A stretch of 64,000 nt of DNA from Tetragonia tetragonoides (taxonomy: Eukaryota; Streptophyta; Magnoliopsida; Caryophyllales; Aizoaceae). Positions 12,547 to 25,437 of this stretch are shown here, in pieces. A program made the position numbers and the translations under genes. The DNA lies in NCBI GenBank assembly GCA_038025085.1, contig CM076153.1, positions 8,339,501-8,403,500 on the forward strand. The letters are read 5' to 3'. Numbering within the stretch: position 1 is the stretch's first letter; every line of letters begins with the position of its first letter. The notes below the pieces were generated by a model. That model saw nothing but the letters and a program-made list of their open reading frames with translations. It did not search any database and was not told the DNA's origin.

Positions 12547-12564
12547 TAATCGTTCAATACAATT
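12547..12564. repeat. LINE target-site duplication, right copy
   Basis: Identical to 6398..6415. It marks the 5' junction of the LINE and lies ~100 bp before the CT-rich leader of the Sec14-type gene. Confidence 0.95.
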
Positions 12565-12681
12565 ACTCGGGAAGAATGGGTGATTTCAAAGACCAACCCA
12601 AACTTCAAAACCGGACAGGCTAACCTAGATTTGGACCAGATCTTGCAAACGCAAGGCAACAAATTGGCGGGTTACACTTGC

Positions 12682-12715
<34 letters not shown>

Positions 12716-14688
12716 CTCTCGCTTGTTCTTTGGGTTTCTCTCTTCACACACGCACACCCTTTGAAATTCCAATTTTCCGACATCTTCCCAGCATTTCAGC
12801 GAAAACCCAACTTCACGATTCTCACTCAACCCATCACAATTTCCCCATTTTTCTCTTCAATTTTGTCAAGAATTATGCCATTTGATTAAGGTCAGTGATC
12901 TCTTGAATTCATATTTATATTCATATTGATGTACCTAGAGCAAACAATTTGTTCCATTATTTGCTGTCAGATTCATCATCTTTGTCGATTTTATTTCCTT
13001 ATTAGGTTTTGTCTTCATGGTTTTCTGTTTTCTGTTTTTGTTTTGTTTTTGTTTCTGCTTGGAGTTTTTGTAGTTGACTTTGTAGGAATATGATTGTACT
13101 AATGTTTGTGTAAACTTTGCCCACATTGGTTGAGTTGAAAAATGTGATGGTTTTAGCAAAAGGAAGCCTAATTATGCTGAAAATGAAAACTCTGATGGTT
13201 TAATGTGTGAGTATTATTGATTGCCATGAGAATAGCAGATCAGCCTAATCTCGAACCAGTCATGTTATAGAGGCCCTCAGTTGGAAATAGTCAATGGTAT
13301 ATCCATATATTGAAGCATGTTATTGGGTTGGCGGGAACGTGGGGCAGTTAATGAAGTTTCCGAATGAGAACAATTTTGGGTTTGCTCCAACTATTCAACA
13401 TTCTATGAAGGCTGTGAGCTAGCTGTTAGAAACTTAGGTTACTTTTGTTGCGGTTCTGGTGTGATCAATTGCCAAGTTAGAATTGTTGTAACACTTCTAT
13501 TGACAAGGGTTCTTAAAACTTCTATGCTACGGGAGTAAGAACGTGACCGAGTAAGGAATAAATGCTGGTTATGTTGTGAAAGACAACAATGATTTTTTGG
13601 ATGCCTTAACTGAAAAGAAGTATTGCCCATGTGGACGTGCGAGTGAATGACTCCTTAATAGATTCTTACACGACTAGCGCAACTGAGAGTTTGTGCTCCC
13701 TAATTTTGAGAAGTATTGCCAGTATGCACTTAAGTTCCCACCATTCACTTGTAACGAGAGACACTGGTGATAAATGATTGGCCTTCTTTGCGACCTTGGT
13801 ATTTAACACGAAAGTAAGACTGGTTACCAATTGAGCTGTATATCTTCTCCTGTTAACACCATCCACCATTATAGCTGCATATTTTTTGATCCTTCTTATT
13901 AGTTGCCATGTATCATGCTTTTCAAATAGTTTCCTAGATAAGGAAATGTGCGCACAGTTACATCTTTAGTTTCCTAGAAACAGAAATGTGTGTACAGCTT
14001 AATTAGTTTTGAGTTACTCATTCACTCAGTCACTCTCACTCTAGAGTCCAGACTGTCAACTTTGTGGACGAGGCTCATTCAGGGGTGTGGTGTTTGGGTG
14101 GTACATGTACACACTCTTGAGTCTTGTCCCTCCAGGTGTAGTTCCCTTTGAATGATTAAAGATCCTAAATATAGCGAATGTAGTGATGTACTGCCAGTTC
14201 CATTATGCGTGTTCAAATAGCCAGTTGTACATCATTAGAAAGTGGAACTTTGCATCGAAGCTGCATTTTTCTTTATCAACCAGCTTTGCAAAATTAGGAT
14301 TTTTGCTTGTAATTTATAAATTCACGATATGTACCGGATATGTAATAATAATAATAATAGTTTAAAACTTACTGTTAAGATTGCAGTCTACATATCATGT
14401 GCTTTTGGTCTATGAACAAGAATACTTGGCGATGATTTGCTCTCTCATGAAGTTTCTTTTCTTTGCAGCTGCTGCCGGATAATTTGGAAATATTGTTAAC
14501 AATTGTTGTCTACCAATCAGGAGGATACTGGTGTGATATGGCAATAACGAATCGAGTATTAATTTAGGCATATGCTGTCATAAAATATGATGTGCATCAG
14601 TTTCTGTCAAATCCTATGTCCTAGATGTTGAGTTGAGCATTGAGCGTGCTTCCTGATAATGTGATTGGGCATTTTTGAAATTAACCTG
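12565..14688 (+). other. Promoter-proximal region, likely 5' leader and leader intron of the Sec14-type gene
   Basis: There is a (CT)n tract at about 12681..12711. A likely leader exon ends near 12891 at a GTCAGT-type donor. A good acceptor, TTTCTTTGCAG, at about 14458..14468 precedes the exon that carries the start codon at 14689. Transcript data would be needed to fix the start site. I found no other gene between. Confidence 0.5.
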
Positions 14689-17600
14689 ATGGCAGATTCT
14701 TTGCGCATTGGTGATATGAAGAAGGAGCTGAAGAATAATACAGTTCGTGGCAAAAGTCAACCCAAAAAAAGTTTAATTGCTGCTATCCCAAAACACTATC
14801 CACAGAATGCGTTTGAACACCTTATGAACATGGATCAGAATAAATTTGGCACGGGGACTGCTGTTAAAGTTGGAGTGTTTCTTCTAAAAGTAGCAGTTCT
14901 CGAGGCAGTGAGAAGGTTTTCAAAGGCTCACTGTCCACCCATGTGGCAGAGTCTTCAAGCCTTGCAATTTGTTTGCTTACCACCATTTAAGTGGATTCAA
15001 AAGTGGGGAGTTTTTAGGGGTCTGATTAAGTTCATGCAGGTATGTCTACTATAGTAATAGCATTTCTTGGTTTTCGTCGGAGAATAGACTTAATTTGAGC
15101 ATGGCCTGCATGGGTATCTAAAATCTGTTCTTCTTCATTGAATTGAACTGGAAACAAGAAGTTGTATTGTTGAAATTGTTGACAGGTTGCCTAATTTGGC
15201 ATGTCTATCTAACTTAGTGATGTATAGAGTAGTCAAGAGTTGTTTTTCTGTGAACTTGTCAGTGGTATATATGTATTTCTTTTTAATGTTTATGTCTCAT
15301 GTCAGAATTCAACTCAGAACCATCTTGCTTGATGACAGGCTTTGTCTAGACCAATTTTAGCTCTATCTCTTGCAACATCTATCTCTGATATATCAGCCCA
15401 CGTTGGAGAGACTTCAAGCAGTGCAGACGCTCCTCAGTCAAGCACTGATCCACCAGCAGATTCAGCAGCTATTGTAGAATCTGCAGAGTCAAGGTGATTG
15501 CTATAGAAAATATTCTGACATTATTAGTGACAGTGTTATATGGTTACTTTTCATTTTCATAATTCATCAGAATCTATTAGCCATTTGTGAAGCCATAATT
15601 TTCAGCTTTTTGTGTCCTGTTTCAAAATTTCCTTGTGATCATGTCAATTTCTGTCCTTGCGTATGCTGAGGGAGCAGTGCACGTCTGAAATAGCTGTGGA
15701 ACAAACAAATATGTGGTAGTTTGAAATTTAGAACTGCTATGTACTATGTTGCATGGAAATGGAGATGCAGAAACAAGGAAACTAAAAGGATGTGGAAAAC
15801 ATAAAAAGAGAAAAAAAGCTTAATGTAAACAATGAAAATATTTTTTATTTTATATGTAAGCATGTGCATGTGCGCGTGTGTGCGGGCATACTTAAGTGGC
15901 TGTTAGAGTTGGCTTGATATATGTAAAACATATTAGTAGAAAGAAAAGGTAATTATAGGATTTTAGAGGTCCATGAGAGAAAAGAGCTCGCTGGTCATAA
16001 TAAGAGATTTGTACCGAGCTTCTTTAAGTTTCCGAAATGGGAAAAAATGTGACCTTCATGAGAGTTCACATGCGACATGGTGTAGGAGTTATTTATTGAT
16101 TATAAATTTGTGCCAGTAGTACCAACACACAATGAAGCAATCAAAAGCTTCAGCTTCGTTGAAGTTCCTGGAGATGTGGTTAAACATCTGTAGGTACAAA
16201 TTAAGTATTAACAATCTCGTTTATTGATTTTATAATGTTTAACCTTCTTTGAGTATCCACATTTAAGCATGTATGTCAAGGTTCTAGTGAGAGGTGAACT
16301 GAATATTTTATTCGTTTGCATAAAAGAAGTGTCGAAGGAGGTACCCAAAACCGAGCTCCTGAGCAGTGGATTTTGCAACTTGTTTCGGAGCTAGAAAAGG
16401 AGGGCATGGTGTTACCAGAGAGGTAATTATGTTGTATTTATTTATGAGGCTCGTACTCTTATTTTATTGGTTTTGTCACTTCCGAGCTGAGCTTTAAGCA
16501 TTCTTTGCATTGTGAGCAGCTTTGGCTATAAGTTATATTGTCTGAAACTCTGAATAGTATTCCTTTACAAGTATCTTATTGGATCCTAATATTTTGGTGA
16601 GAATTTCTACACTTAGCTTCCGGCTTCACCTTATATTGCCCTGGAAGGGGCTGCAGAATGGATTTAAAAACACTCCAAACCTGACTTTCTACCTAAATGA
16701 CTCTTCCAGATCCTAGCTTTTCTCTGTTCGACATAAATGGACACTCTACACCTAAGGAAGGCATTCGAGGGGTATAATTCCAATCAAAACTCCTACGTGG
16801 TTCATAGATGTAGGCCAAAAGCGTGAGCTGTCTGATGAAAGGCGTATATTCGAGTATTAGATACTGGGGCCTATAAAAGTGTATGAAAGGCACACCTTAG
16901 AGTAGACCTTTCTCCCCGAAAGAAGTTCAGCTCTCCCAGTCGAATATTTTGATCCATGAAACCTTCTTCTTACAACCCACCACGACTTGGTTCCATGCCA
17001 GAGGAGAAGATTGTCCATGAAGCCTGGGAATAGAGGAGAAGCAAGAGTTTGGAAGAAGCAAAAGTAGGAAAGGAAGAAAAGTCAAAGTCCAAACAATCCC
17101 AGTGGAAAGATGAATTGGGTCATCACCAGAGGATTTTGCCTAGCAATTAGATTATCGTCTTGTCCTCTCTCACTCTCCCTCCCCACTCTTTTTCTGAGGG
17201 GTTGGGAGATATCCTACTATATTTCCATTCATTTTCTTGTCCTTGAATAATGAGTTTTATCTATTCCCATACCATTTACTATTTTATCTACAAGGAAAAA
17301 GTAGGAGAAACAGAAAAGCATTTAGAGAACAATGTTACGCTTGAACACCTCTAAAGTCTAAAGTTCTGTTTAATCTTGAGAAGTGGTTGGTAACTGTGAT
17401 ATAAGGCTTAAGGCCACCTTGTTACTTTGACTATCATAACCTTATCCCTTGAAACAGCAATTATAAGTACCACTAAATGCGTGGTGCTCCAAACTTAATT
17501 CATGCAAATCCCTTCTCGCTGCTGAGATTCCCAGCCGTCACTTTTGCTCCAAATAGTATCCCTATGTCAAAATGTTTGTATCAATATTATCTCCATAGTG

Positions 17601-20135
17601 CGGAAGTCCAATTTCGGAATTGAGGGAAGTATTGATGGCATGTTTGCTGAGGTAGTTGTATAACGTTGGTGTGGCATTGAAGGTAAAAAATAGAGAAGAG
17701 TGAAAAATGACATGCAATTTTAACAAGGAACTTGACTTTATACAGAATAAACAGAAAATAGTAGTGGCGAATCACGATATTACTTGTTTATTTCTGTATT
17801 ATTTTCCCATGTTGATAGGTTAAATCCTAGCAAACTTGTCCAATCAGAAGGATTTCTGTGACTTTGTATTAGCTTAATATGTGAGCAAGTGTCAGCCCCC
17901 CTTAGGGTTCTCAAATTTAATATCTTAGTTCTGTTATGTTCTGATTGCTTTCTTGTAAATCTTTCTAAAAGAAACTAAAACATGGCACTCCTTAATTCAC
18001 ATTATTGTTCTAGAGAAGTTGACAAGCCTTTTCTACAGGATTACCGAGGATGAACTACGTAGGTTCTATAATGCTGCAAATGGTGAATTTTCGTTCTTCT
18101 TAACCTCAGTCAAGAAAACAATTCTTTGGAGGCAAAAATTTAGATTTCTGTCAGCTCAAGAGCTTGAGAGCTGGTCGGAGATGGTCTTTTGGCATGGACA
18201 TGATGTTAAAGGACATCCTTGCTTAATCATTCGCCTTGCACCTGCGTGCTCCAACATAATACCCGAGGAGAGGTTGCGCTTGCCTGAAGTAGTTGGTATG
18301 CATTTAAACCCTTATACTGCACACCAATTTCCTTGGGTAAATTATTAGTCCCTGTACTTAGGCTTCATATTATCTAAGTAACTTTTCTGTATGTGGAACT
18401 GTCTTTGTGACATGCAATGGTGGGCCTTCAATATTGTCGATCCTAGAATGGAAATCATTTTTCATAAAATGGGGCGGACGGAGTATCACTTCAATTGCTA
18501 GCTTACTTCCTCTATAGATTGGAAGTTTGGAACAGCTTTACTTAATTTATTCCTGCTGAGTGAGTATTCATGTCATGAAGGATTGTTTAGACATGTTAGC
18601 AAGTGATCAAATCAAATAAACATCAAAAGAATGTTAAATCTTCATGCTAACCTGAACAGAGATTGGGGAGAAACAGTTGAGATCAAGATTTAAGTTAACT
18701 TGTAACAAAAGCCCTCTCACTTGCCTCTTCTGTGTTGGGAATTTTTAACATTTAATTTCTGGAAGTCTCTTTAACTTACTCAGAAGAATATTTGTAGTGT
18801 TAAAATAGTATTAGTATTTTTTGCGTGGTTAAACTGTCAAGTGTGAAAACCAGAATGCTTACTCTTTTTTCTTGATTAGTTTCCCAGATAGAGCATGGAA
18901 TTCTCCACTTGGTTCGTCCAGAAGATCCTTTAGTCACTGTGTTAATGGACTGTGAAGGGTTGACTCCATTTCGTTTTCCTGTGCAAATGATGAGATCTTG
19001 TGCTGTCCTTTTGCAAGATCATTACCCCAACCGTCTTGCTGCTCTATTTATTGTACGGTTACCTCCCGCTGCTCGAGTAATCATGCAGACCTTGTTTCAG
19101 GTGAGCCTCTTGGGTTTTGTTTAGGCAAATTTATTGCAAAAACATAAATGTTTCTAGCTGAAAGTTACCTGTGAGTTATCCGTTTATTTTCCTGTGGCTA
19201 TAGATAATTATTTGTATGACACAGTTTGCTGGTTTTGAAGCTATCCTTGGTTTTCTTCCTCTTCATCCTTATTCTACCCTTCTTGGTTTTTTGATGATTC
19301 CTGCCCAAGGGAATGGAAGTTAATGATTAGCAAATTAACCAGGATAAAGTTATACAGATTTTTAGGAGCAGTATATTTCAGGGGCAAGAAGAAAATAATG
19401 TTTTCTTTTCTATCATGTTATTGTTTTTGTAATCGTATGGAAAGTGAGTGAATGACAGGTCCTTGTGCCATTGTGATATGGATTAAGGATTATTCTTTGG
19501 TAGTTAAATTTGCAACCAGATGAGGGAAGGAGTGCACACTTTCCTTGGTGCATTGAGATGGGGTGGACAGTTACTCTCCCAAAACCCTATAAAAAATAAG
19601 GAAAGAAAGAAAGAAAAAGGAACAAAAATTCTGGACTATCTGGGGCAAAGTACTCACCTTTGAGTTGTAAACCCAATATATTGCTTGTATGGCTGCATAA
19701 TCTTTGGAAGTACAATCACCAGAGGAATCTTCTCTCGAGATCTTTGGTATGAAGTTGTTTAATTTATGCTCTTACCAGGTGTTGAGACCGGGCACCAGGA
19801 AAAAGCTTCAACTTTTAGGGGATGACTACCATAAGGTACTTTCAGACCATCTTCAGACACGTCCGTCCTTCCTTGGTGGTGATTGCTTGTGCCTGAAATG
19901 CTCAAAGCTGGTCAGTGAAGAGAACATAGCTGGACCTAGCAGAACACACGATGAAGCTGATAATATTCTGTCTCCACTCTCTGCTTATGGCACTGATGAC
20001 TTTAAATTTGTCAAGTGTAAGAGGGTATTGACGACCATCATCACCGGTCTTCTCCTTCTGTTAGTATGCATTGTTTCTACCGTGTGGATTCATGACTTGC
20101 AAGGCCTGCGTAAGTACAGCAGAGGTGGCTGGTAG
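14689..20135 (+). CDS. Sec14-like CRAL-TRIO domain protein with C-terminal membrane anchor
   Basis: Six coding exons: 14689..15039, 15339..15493, 16327..16422, 18039..18295, 18880..19100 and 19779..20135. Phases agree throughout and give 478 residues. The N-terminal ~120 residues are basic and of unknown fold; residues ~120-170 are Ser/Ala-rich. A region with LRRFYNAANGEFSFFLTSVK and ILWRQKFRF corresponds to a CRAL-TRIO N-terminal helix bundle. It is followed by the lipid-binding lobe (FWHGHDVKGHPCLIIRLAPA, VTVLMDCEGLTPF, FIVRLPP, VLRPGTRKKLQLL). One membrane helix, TTIITGLLLLLVCIVSTVW, sits near the C-terminus. Family proteins bind and transfer phosphoinositides or other hydrophobic ligands. 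The anchor suggests a membrane-bound form. The ATG at 14689 is chosen because the upstream frame lacks an earlier ATG. The exact subfamily is uncertain. Confidence 0.85.
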
Positions 20136-21069
20136 CATGTCAAGGCACTACTGACGTTGATGCGTTTTTGAGAACATAAGGTATAATATAGGTACAGAAA
20201 CTAAACACAATAGAGAAATGTTCGAGGTTCCATGATTATCACTTGATTAGTAAATACTGTAGATGGAATTTGTAGGCCATGTATGTTTTGGCTTGGGTAT
20301 ATTGGACTTGTGGTTTAGCTTGTTTCATGATTGCATGAATGCGTGCAAAGAGTACCACGAAGGTAGAATATGCCCTTCTGCAGCCATGGATATTCTTGGC
20401 TTCAAGGTTCTTTAACTTATTATACCCGTTGATAAAAATAAGTAAGGTCATTTGCATAAAATCACCTCTAAGTGGGCACTTTATGCAAAAATGGACCTTG
20501 AGTACGTCCAGGAAACTACTACTTTTCCATCGTTAAGTTTGTTTTCGACATTCTTTGATTGTTTTTTGTTTTTACCTTTCAGCTTTTCTGAAACAGTCAT
20601 ATACTCATATGATGCAAACCAGCAACTTCTCTCCTTCACATTCAAGTTAGTTTCATAAGATAAACAATGTACTTCTTCTAATCTAAAGTTTTTGCCTTGT
20701 AGAAATTGATGACCGGAGAAAACAGAAAATATTTGTTCGAAATTCATATTTTGACTTGTGATAAGAAACTCGAAAATCAATACAAAGAGATTGTATGTAG
20801 TGTTTGGTTGATAACATAGGAAGATAAAAGGGATCATACTTCTATTTCATGGGTCTAGCTTAAACTATTTGTAATCTCGTCCGCAAGCTCAATGGCAACA
20901 TCCAAGGTTAACAAAAAATTATAGCAATGGGAGGGTAGCCATATTTTTCGGTATAAGTTTCGTCACACAGGCAAATGTGCACGTACTATAAAATAGCCAA
21001 TGAATCTTTCAGTTTCTGGTTACATTAAAGCTCATCCTACAAGTATCTCTTCATAAGCCTCATATGCGG
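20136..21069. other. Convergent intergenic region
   Basis: Space between the 3' ends of the Sec14-type gene (+) and OST4 (-). It presumably holds both 3' untranslated regions. No further gene is seen. Confidence 0.5.
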
Positions 21070-21183
21070 TCAGTTGGCTTCATATCTAGGGTCAGCCATT
21101 ACAAAATGGTAAGCAATGACGAGCATGAACAAGCAAATTCCGATGGAGTTGGCAAAAAATCCCAGGGCCTGATCATCAATCAT
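21070..21183 (-). CDS. OST4: Oligosaccharyltransferase subunit OST4 (37-residue membrane microprotein)
   Basis: A single 114-nt coding exon encodes 37 residues, starting [16 protein letters not shown], with one membrane helix and ending [12 protein letters not shown]. Length, the MIDDQ-LGFFAN start and the [11 protein letters not shown] end match plant OST4. OST4 is a tiny subunit of the ER N-glycosylation complex that helps hold the STT3 catalytic subunit to its partners. The ATG directly follows an acceptor, TTGCAG|ATG. The best donor is AAG|GTACGA at 23521/23520, so a 2.3-kb intron (21184..23520) would separate the leader from the whole coding region. That intron contains a tRNA-Arg gene and a SINE relic on the same strand. 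Confidence 0.92.
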   Translation of the reverse strand: MIDDQALGFFANSIGICLFMLVIAYHFVMADPRYEAN

Positions 21184-22377
21184 CTGCAATTGAAATGAAA
21201 TGCGTGTAAATCAGCGATGACAGTGTAAATTAGTGGTGACAGTAAAAATACGCTAATATAGGCAGAATTCAACAGGAAAAGTCCTATATTAGTAGCTGAA
21301 ACAATCAGATTTCTCCGAAGAAGTGCAATACCATAAGAAATTCTAACTGCTTGATGCAAATCTAACAGAGCAAACAGTCATGAAGATATGCTGCTTTTAC
21401 AGTGAACACATGTTAAATCAACAAACAAGGCATTCGTAAATAAAATACAGAATCTATGAAATTTTATGTTCATTCATTAGAACATTCATCTTTCAGTCTT
21501 GCATGAAAACTAAAAGGTACTAATCTGGATACAGTAAGTTCAAAACAGAGAGGCATTCCGCATTCGCCAATATCCCATTTCAAATTGATGCATCACATTA
21601 TCTCTAACCAAGAGTAAATTCAATCAAAAACCTGTGTCATGAAGTACAGGTAACAGACAGAGAGAAGGTTTAACAGGGGCGTATAAGTGTTGACATCAAT
21701 AAAAAAAAATTTGAAGTTGTGAGATCAATAAGACAATCTGTAGAGCTTGCTTTCAGCCCTGGAAGATAATCCACAAATAACCGCTTTCATAAAAGACTCA
21801 TTGAAGGATATTCAAAGAACTTTTCTCACAGCACACTGTGACTCCATGTTAGTCAATAATTCATCACTGGAGGCCGGAAATCATCTTAGTTTCCGCAGGA
21901 TCATGGAAGTATGACCTAAGGCCCAAAGCCAGTACAAATCATCTCTGTCAGCGATCCTAGTGTATGCAGGTTTGTGATTAAGCGACACATAATTGTCCGG
22001 CAACTCTTTATCTCCTCCCTTATCGAGCGCAAATCAATGTCACACTAGGTCAAGTCTGATCAAAGTGATTCGACATGTTTTCTACACCAATTTCTTGCGA
22101 AATTGTCAGTTCAACACTTCAACTGCTGCACTTGATCCACCCCTAGGAACCTACTAAGTGGCAGTTGACCAAGGCTTTGGACCTAAAACTCATCCATAAA
22201 ACACATTATGGACACTCATCGTCTGTGCAATTCAATTCAAGTTCTCTCATTTATATCCATTTCCGCCTTATCATCATGCACATATTCCATAGAAATTAAA
22301 ATTTTCAAAAATTCTACCTTATGGTAAAGAAGAAAAATCAATTTACGACCCATCCCCTACTTTTTCTTAGATAGCAT

Positions 22378-22495
22378 GGGCATCCAAGTTTTGCTTGACT
22401 AATCCCATGGGCCCTGAAGTTAACAACCAGGAACGCCTCCAATGGCCTTAAACCTAGGACTTTCCATTGCACTATAATGCTTAAACTGACAAGCA
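22378..22495 (-). mobile_element. Diverged tRNA-derived SINE copy
   Basis: Aligns along most of its length with the better-preserved SINE at 29150..29284: shared blocks include GGG..TCCA, CCCATGGGC/CCCACGGGC, GAAGTTAAC, CCTCCAA.GGCC and TTGCA. The promoter boxes are eroded. It lies in the leader intron of OST4. Confidence 0.6.
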
Positions 22496-23069
22496 ATTAC
22501 CTGAAATCATTCTCCATAGCCAAGTTATTCGGAATCTCTTTGAAACCCTATCTACCCACTTCTGATACTCCTTACATATCTCCTCACATACCCGACGAAT
22601 ACAATATGACCCAATATCACTTCAACTTAGAGAAGGAATACATGGAATTCCCTGAAATAACCCGGTTTGCTCCAATACACTATCACACGACATTCTCCTT
22701 TAAGTACTCAAACTCTTCATCCCAATACAAAGTACTCGGCTACTCACCCACGACATCAACATGATCCACTCGCTAACACTCACACACGACCCTATGATAC
22801 TGATACTTCAAATTACATCAAGAGCACATAAATGCTAGCGATACACTCGTCTCGTACTCACTCCGGTATATAATCCAGAATCATAGCTCCACAGGAAAGA
22901 AATATCACAATTCTTCTATGATGTCATAAGCTTAAAATACTGACTTAAACCTAGATATATATGCACAAATAAACCACCCAGTCCAGACTAACACTACCTT
23001 AACATTTAGCAACACCCTGCAAAAATTTAAAAAACACAGATGAAAAAAAAAATAAAAAAAAGAGGTAAG

Positions 23070-23142
23070 CGATCACAGCGGGATTTGAACCCACGACCTT
23101 TAGATTCGGAGTCTAACGCGATATCCACTTCGCTATGTGACC
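23070..23142 (-). tRNA. tRNA-Arg (anticodon CCG)
   Basis: The 73-nt transcript folds as a full cloverleaf: acceptor GGTCACA/TGTGATC, D arm GCGA/TCGC, anticodon arm TTAGA-CTCCGAA-TCTAA with anticodon CCG, and T arm GTGGG-TTCAAAT-CCCGC, with discriminator G. It decodes CGG arginine codons. A run of T on the transcribed strand (A-run at ~23054..23061) directly follows as a Pol III terminator. There is no intron. It lies inside the predicted leader intron of OST4 in the same orientation. Confidence 0.95.
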
Positions 23143-23729
23143 CTTTATTGTCTTCTCTACAAATTCCAATTCTCTAAATCGAAATTTAGCCCTCAAACTT
23201 CTGGCTACAACCCGACAATCGCAGGAGAGAGAGAGATCAAAAGGGACATTATTTCTAGCCTAACGAATTCGATACTTCCAAAAAAGAAAATAAAAACCGG
23301 AAAAAATAATAATTAAACTTAAGTATCAACAACACAAATTCTCTTTGGAACGATGAATTTCTCTAATTCTTCCGGATTTTAATCGGGGGAATTTTTTTTT
23401 CTTTCAAAAATCTCTCTATAATCAACGCTAAATGAATTAACAGGATCTAACAGAATTCAAAATGACAAGAACATGATAATAAGGCGAAATGTGAAGAAAA
23501 ATCGAAGATCGGTTTCGTACCTTGAATCGTTGAACTGATCAGAGCTCGATCCCAACAAAAATGTGTGAGAGATTAGGAGAGAGAGAGAGAGAGAGAGAGT
23601 GGGGGTTTGGTGATTGTAAGCAACTGAGCAGAAAGGAACAGAAATAAAACGACCCAGATTTGGACAAAAATCGTGGGTTTTATTTGCAGAATATTGGGGA
23701 AAGTGAATTAGGGGTGAAATTGTAAAAAT

Positions 23730-23801
23730 TGTGGCTGCTGGGATTCGAGCCCAGGTCTCCACGGCCACAACGTGGAATTCTTACCACTAAACTACAGCCA
23801 C
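23730..23801 (-). tRNA. tRNA-His (anticodon GTG)
   Basis: The 72-nt cloverleaf starts GTGGCTG and ends CAGCCAC plus A. The anticodon arm CCACG-TTGTGGC-CGTGG carries GTG; the T arm is CTGGG-CTCGAAT-CCCAG. A five-T terminator follows (AAAAA at 23724..23728). As in other eukaryotes the extra 5' G of tRNA-His is not encoded. It lies ~200 bp upstream of the OST4 leader donor site. Confidence 0.95.
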
Positions 23802-24160
23802 AAGGTGATTCCCAACAGCCTAATAAAAAATATGACTGAAAAATACAGAAAATAAAACATACCTCATTTCAATAATTTTGTTCTTTAAGAAAGATTTTCA
23901 TATATATGTTAGAATTGAAATTTTTTCATAGATTCTTTTGTTTAAAATAACAAATTTTTTGCAACATTCAATTACTCATACATGGAAGTTAAGTTGTTAT
24001 TACTTGTGAGTTGTGATGATGCTTTACCTTTACAATCACAGAAACAAAAAGAGAGGAATGAAACTAATAATGGGAACAGAAGCAAATTGAAGTCATCTTT
24101 ATCATTCTTATGTATTTGCTTGCTATGGTATGTCACTCATCCCTTGCTTACCTATGAAGA
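23802..24160. other. Intergenic sequence without gene
   Basis: AT-rich spacer between tRNA-His and the promoter of the RING gene. Nothing else was recognised. Confidence 0.4.
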
Positions 24161-24168
24161 TATATAAA
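24161..24168 (+). promoter_or_regulatory. Putative TATA box of the RING-H2 gene
   Basis: TATATAAA, 234 bp before the ATG at 24402, in a fitting position for a ~200-nt leader. This is sequence-based only; another TA-rich run lies at ~24187. Confidence 0.4.
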
Positions 24169-24401
24169 ATGCAAGTCCAGGAAAATATATATCACCAATA
24201 GAAACAGGATAGAATAACTTTCTGTTCTTCCATAAGCTATCTATATTCCCATAACCCATGTAACTATAAAGAACATTTTACAACAGTATGACTTATAAAT
24301 GAAAAACCCCACAACTCACAAATAGTAGAAAACATACATAACCAAACTCATCATTTCTTTCCTCAGATTAGCCATCTCAATTAATCAACAGCAAGCAAGC
24401 C

Positions 24402-25437
24402 ATGTCTTTGACAAGCAGACCTAGGGTGGTGATCAATGGTGTTCGAAGAACACGAACTTTTCGCTTCTTCTGGTGTCGCCATTGTGATCGGACAATCAGA
24501 ATTGCATTTGCTTCTTTTGATCCTTATAACATCCTTAATGTTTGTCCACTTTGTTACAACCTTTTGTCTCAGGAACTTCACCTCTCAAGGCCTGAGTCAT
24601 CCTTTTCAGGACCCTCAACATCTTCTTCGTCGTCAACATCAGCTTCTCAGTTACTAGACACCATGGTTCAGATTCTTGCTGACTCACCATACTCATCAAT
24701 TACTAGGAGCAGACAAATGAGACAACTAATGATCCGCCACGTGGCTCCACCACCACCACCAATGTCACCTCCGAGGCCTGTTTCACCATCTGAAAATGCG
24801 CTGTCCTGGATGGAAAATGATCATGAGACGTCTGATCAGACGGCCTCATCTGCACCTCCTGTGGCCACTGATATGCCAGTTCTCAGAGTGACAGCAGATA
24901 TGTTAAGGCAGGAACCAACATGTCCTGTTTGTAAGGAGGATTTTGTGGTTGATGAAGAAATCAGGGCAATGCCTTGCATTCATTTCTACCATTCAGCTTG
25001 CATTCTGCCGTGGCTTCAAATTCAGAATACTTGTCCTGTTTGTCGATTCGAACTGCCTTCTTCTGCTCCAAATAATGATCACCCCAATAACACTGGAAGT
25101 TCTCGGAATGCAAACTATCACCACAATAATGATGATGATGTTGAGTACAGTGATGGTTTCCGGTTTGAGGATGTTCTAGGCGTTAACTGGCCTACCTGGA
25201 GTGAGCTGCTGTCTTTATGGCCTTTTCACTTTAGGACATCCTTCTTTAACCGGATCTTCCAAGATGACGATGATGATTCGCTACATGACACTGCTTCAAG
25301 CAGATCAGGCATGTTAATCAACTGTCATAGATTATTCATGTTTCAAATCTGACTATTATGTATGTAAAATGATTAATTGTGTTAGGCCTTTGGTTCCTGC
25401 AGCAATCTCTTGGTGGCGCTTTCTAAGAATTCTGTAG
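24402..25437 (+). CDS. RING-H2 E3 ubiquitin ligase with N-terminal zinc ribbon
   Basis: The first exon starts MSLTSRPRVVING. Residues ~24-50 hold a CxxC...CxxC zinc ribbon (WCRHCDRTIRI, CPLC). A Ser-rich linker and a Pro-rich stretch follow. Residues ~175-215 form a C3H2C3 RING (CPVCKEDF, PCIHFYHSACILPWL, NTCPVCR). Plant members of this class ubiquitinate substrates with E2 partners. Reading through, the exon stops at 25352 with an atypical tail. The typical family ending SWWRFLRIL lies at 25403..25437. It can be joined by a GC-AG intron (25309..25402) or a GT-AG intron (25313..25385), both in frame. I favour a spliced end. The acidic C-terminal region contains poly-Asp and Asn/His runs. Confidence 0.88.

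Noticed and set aside
12580..12885. 101-codon open frame containing a Ser-Leu run
   Set aside because: It is generated by the (CT)n microsatellite in the leader of the Sec14-type gene.
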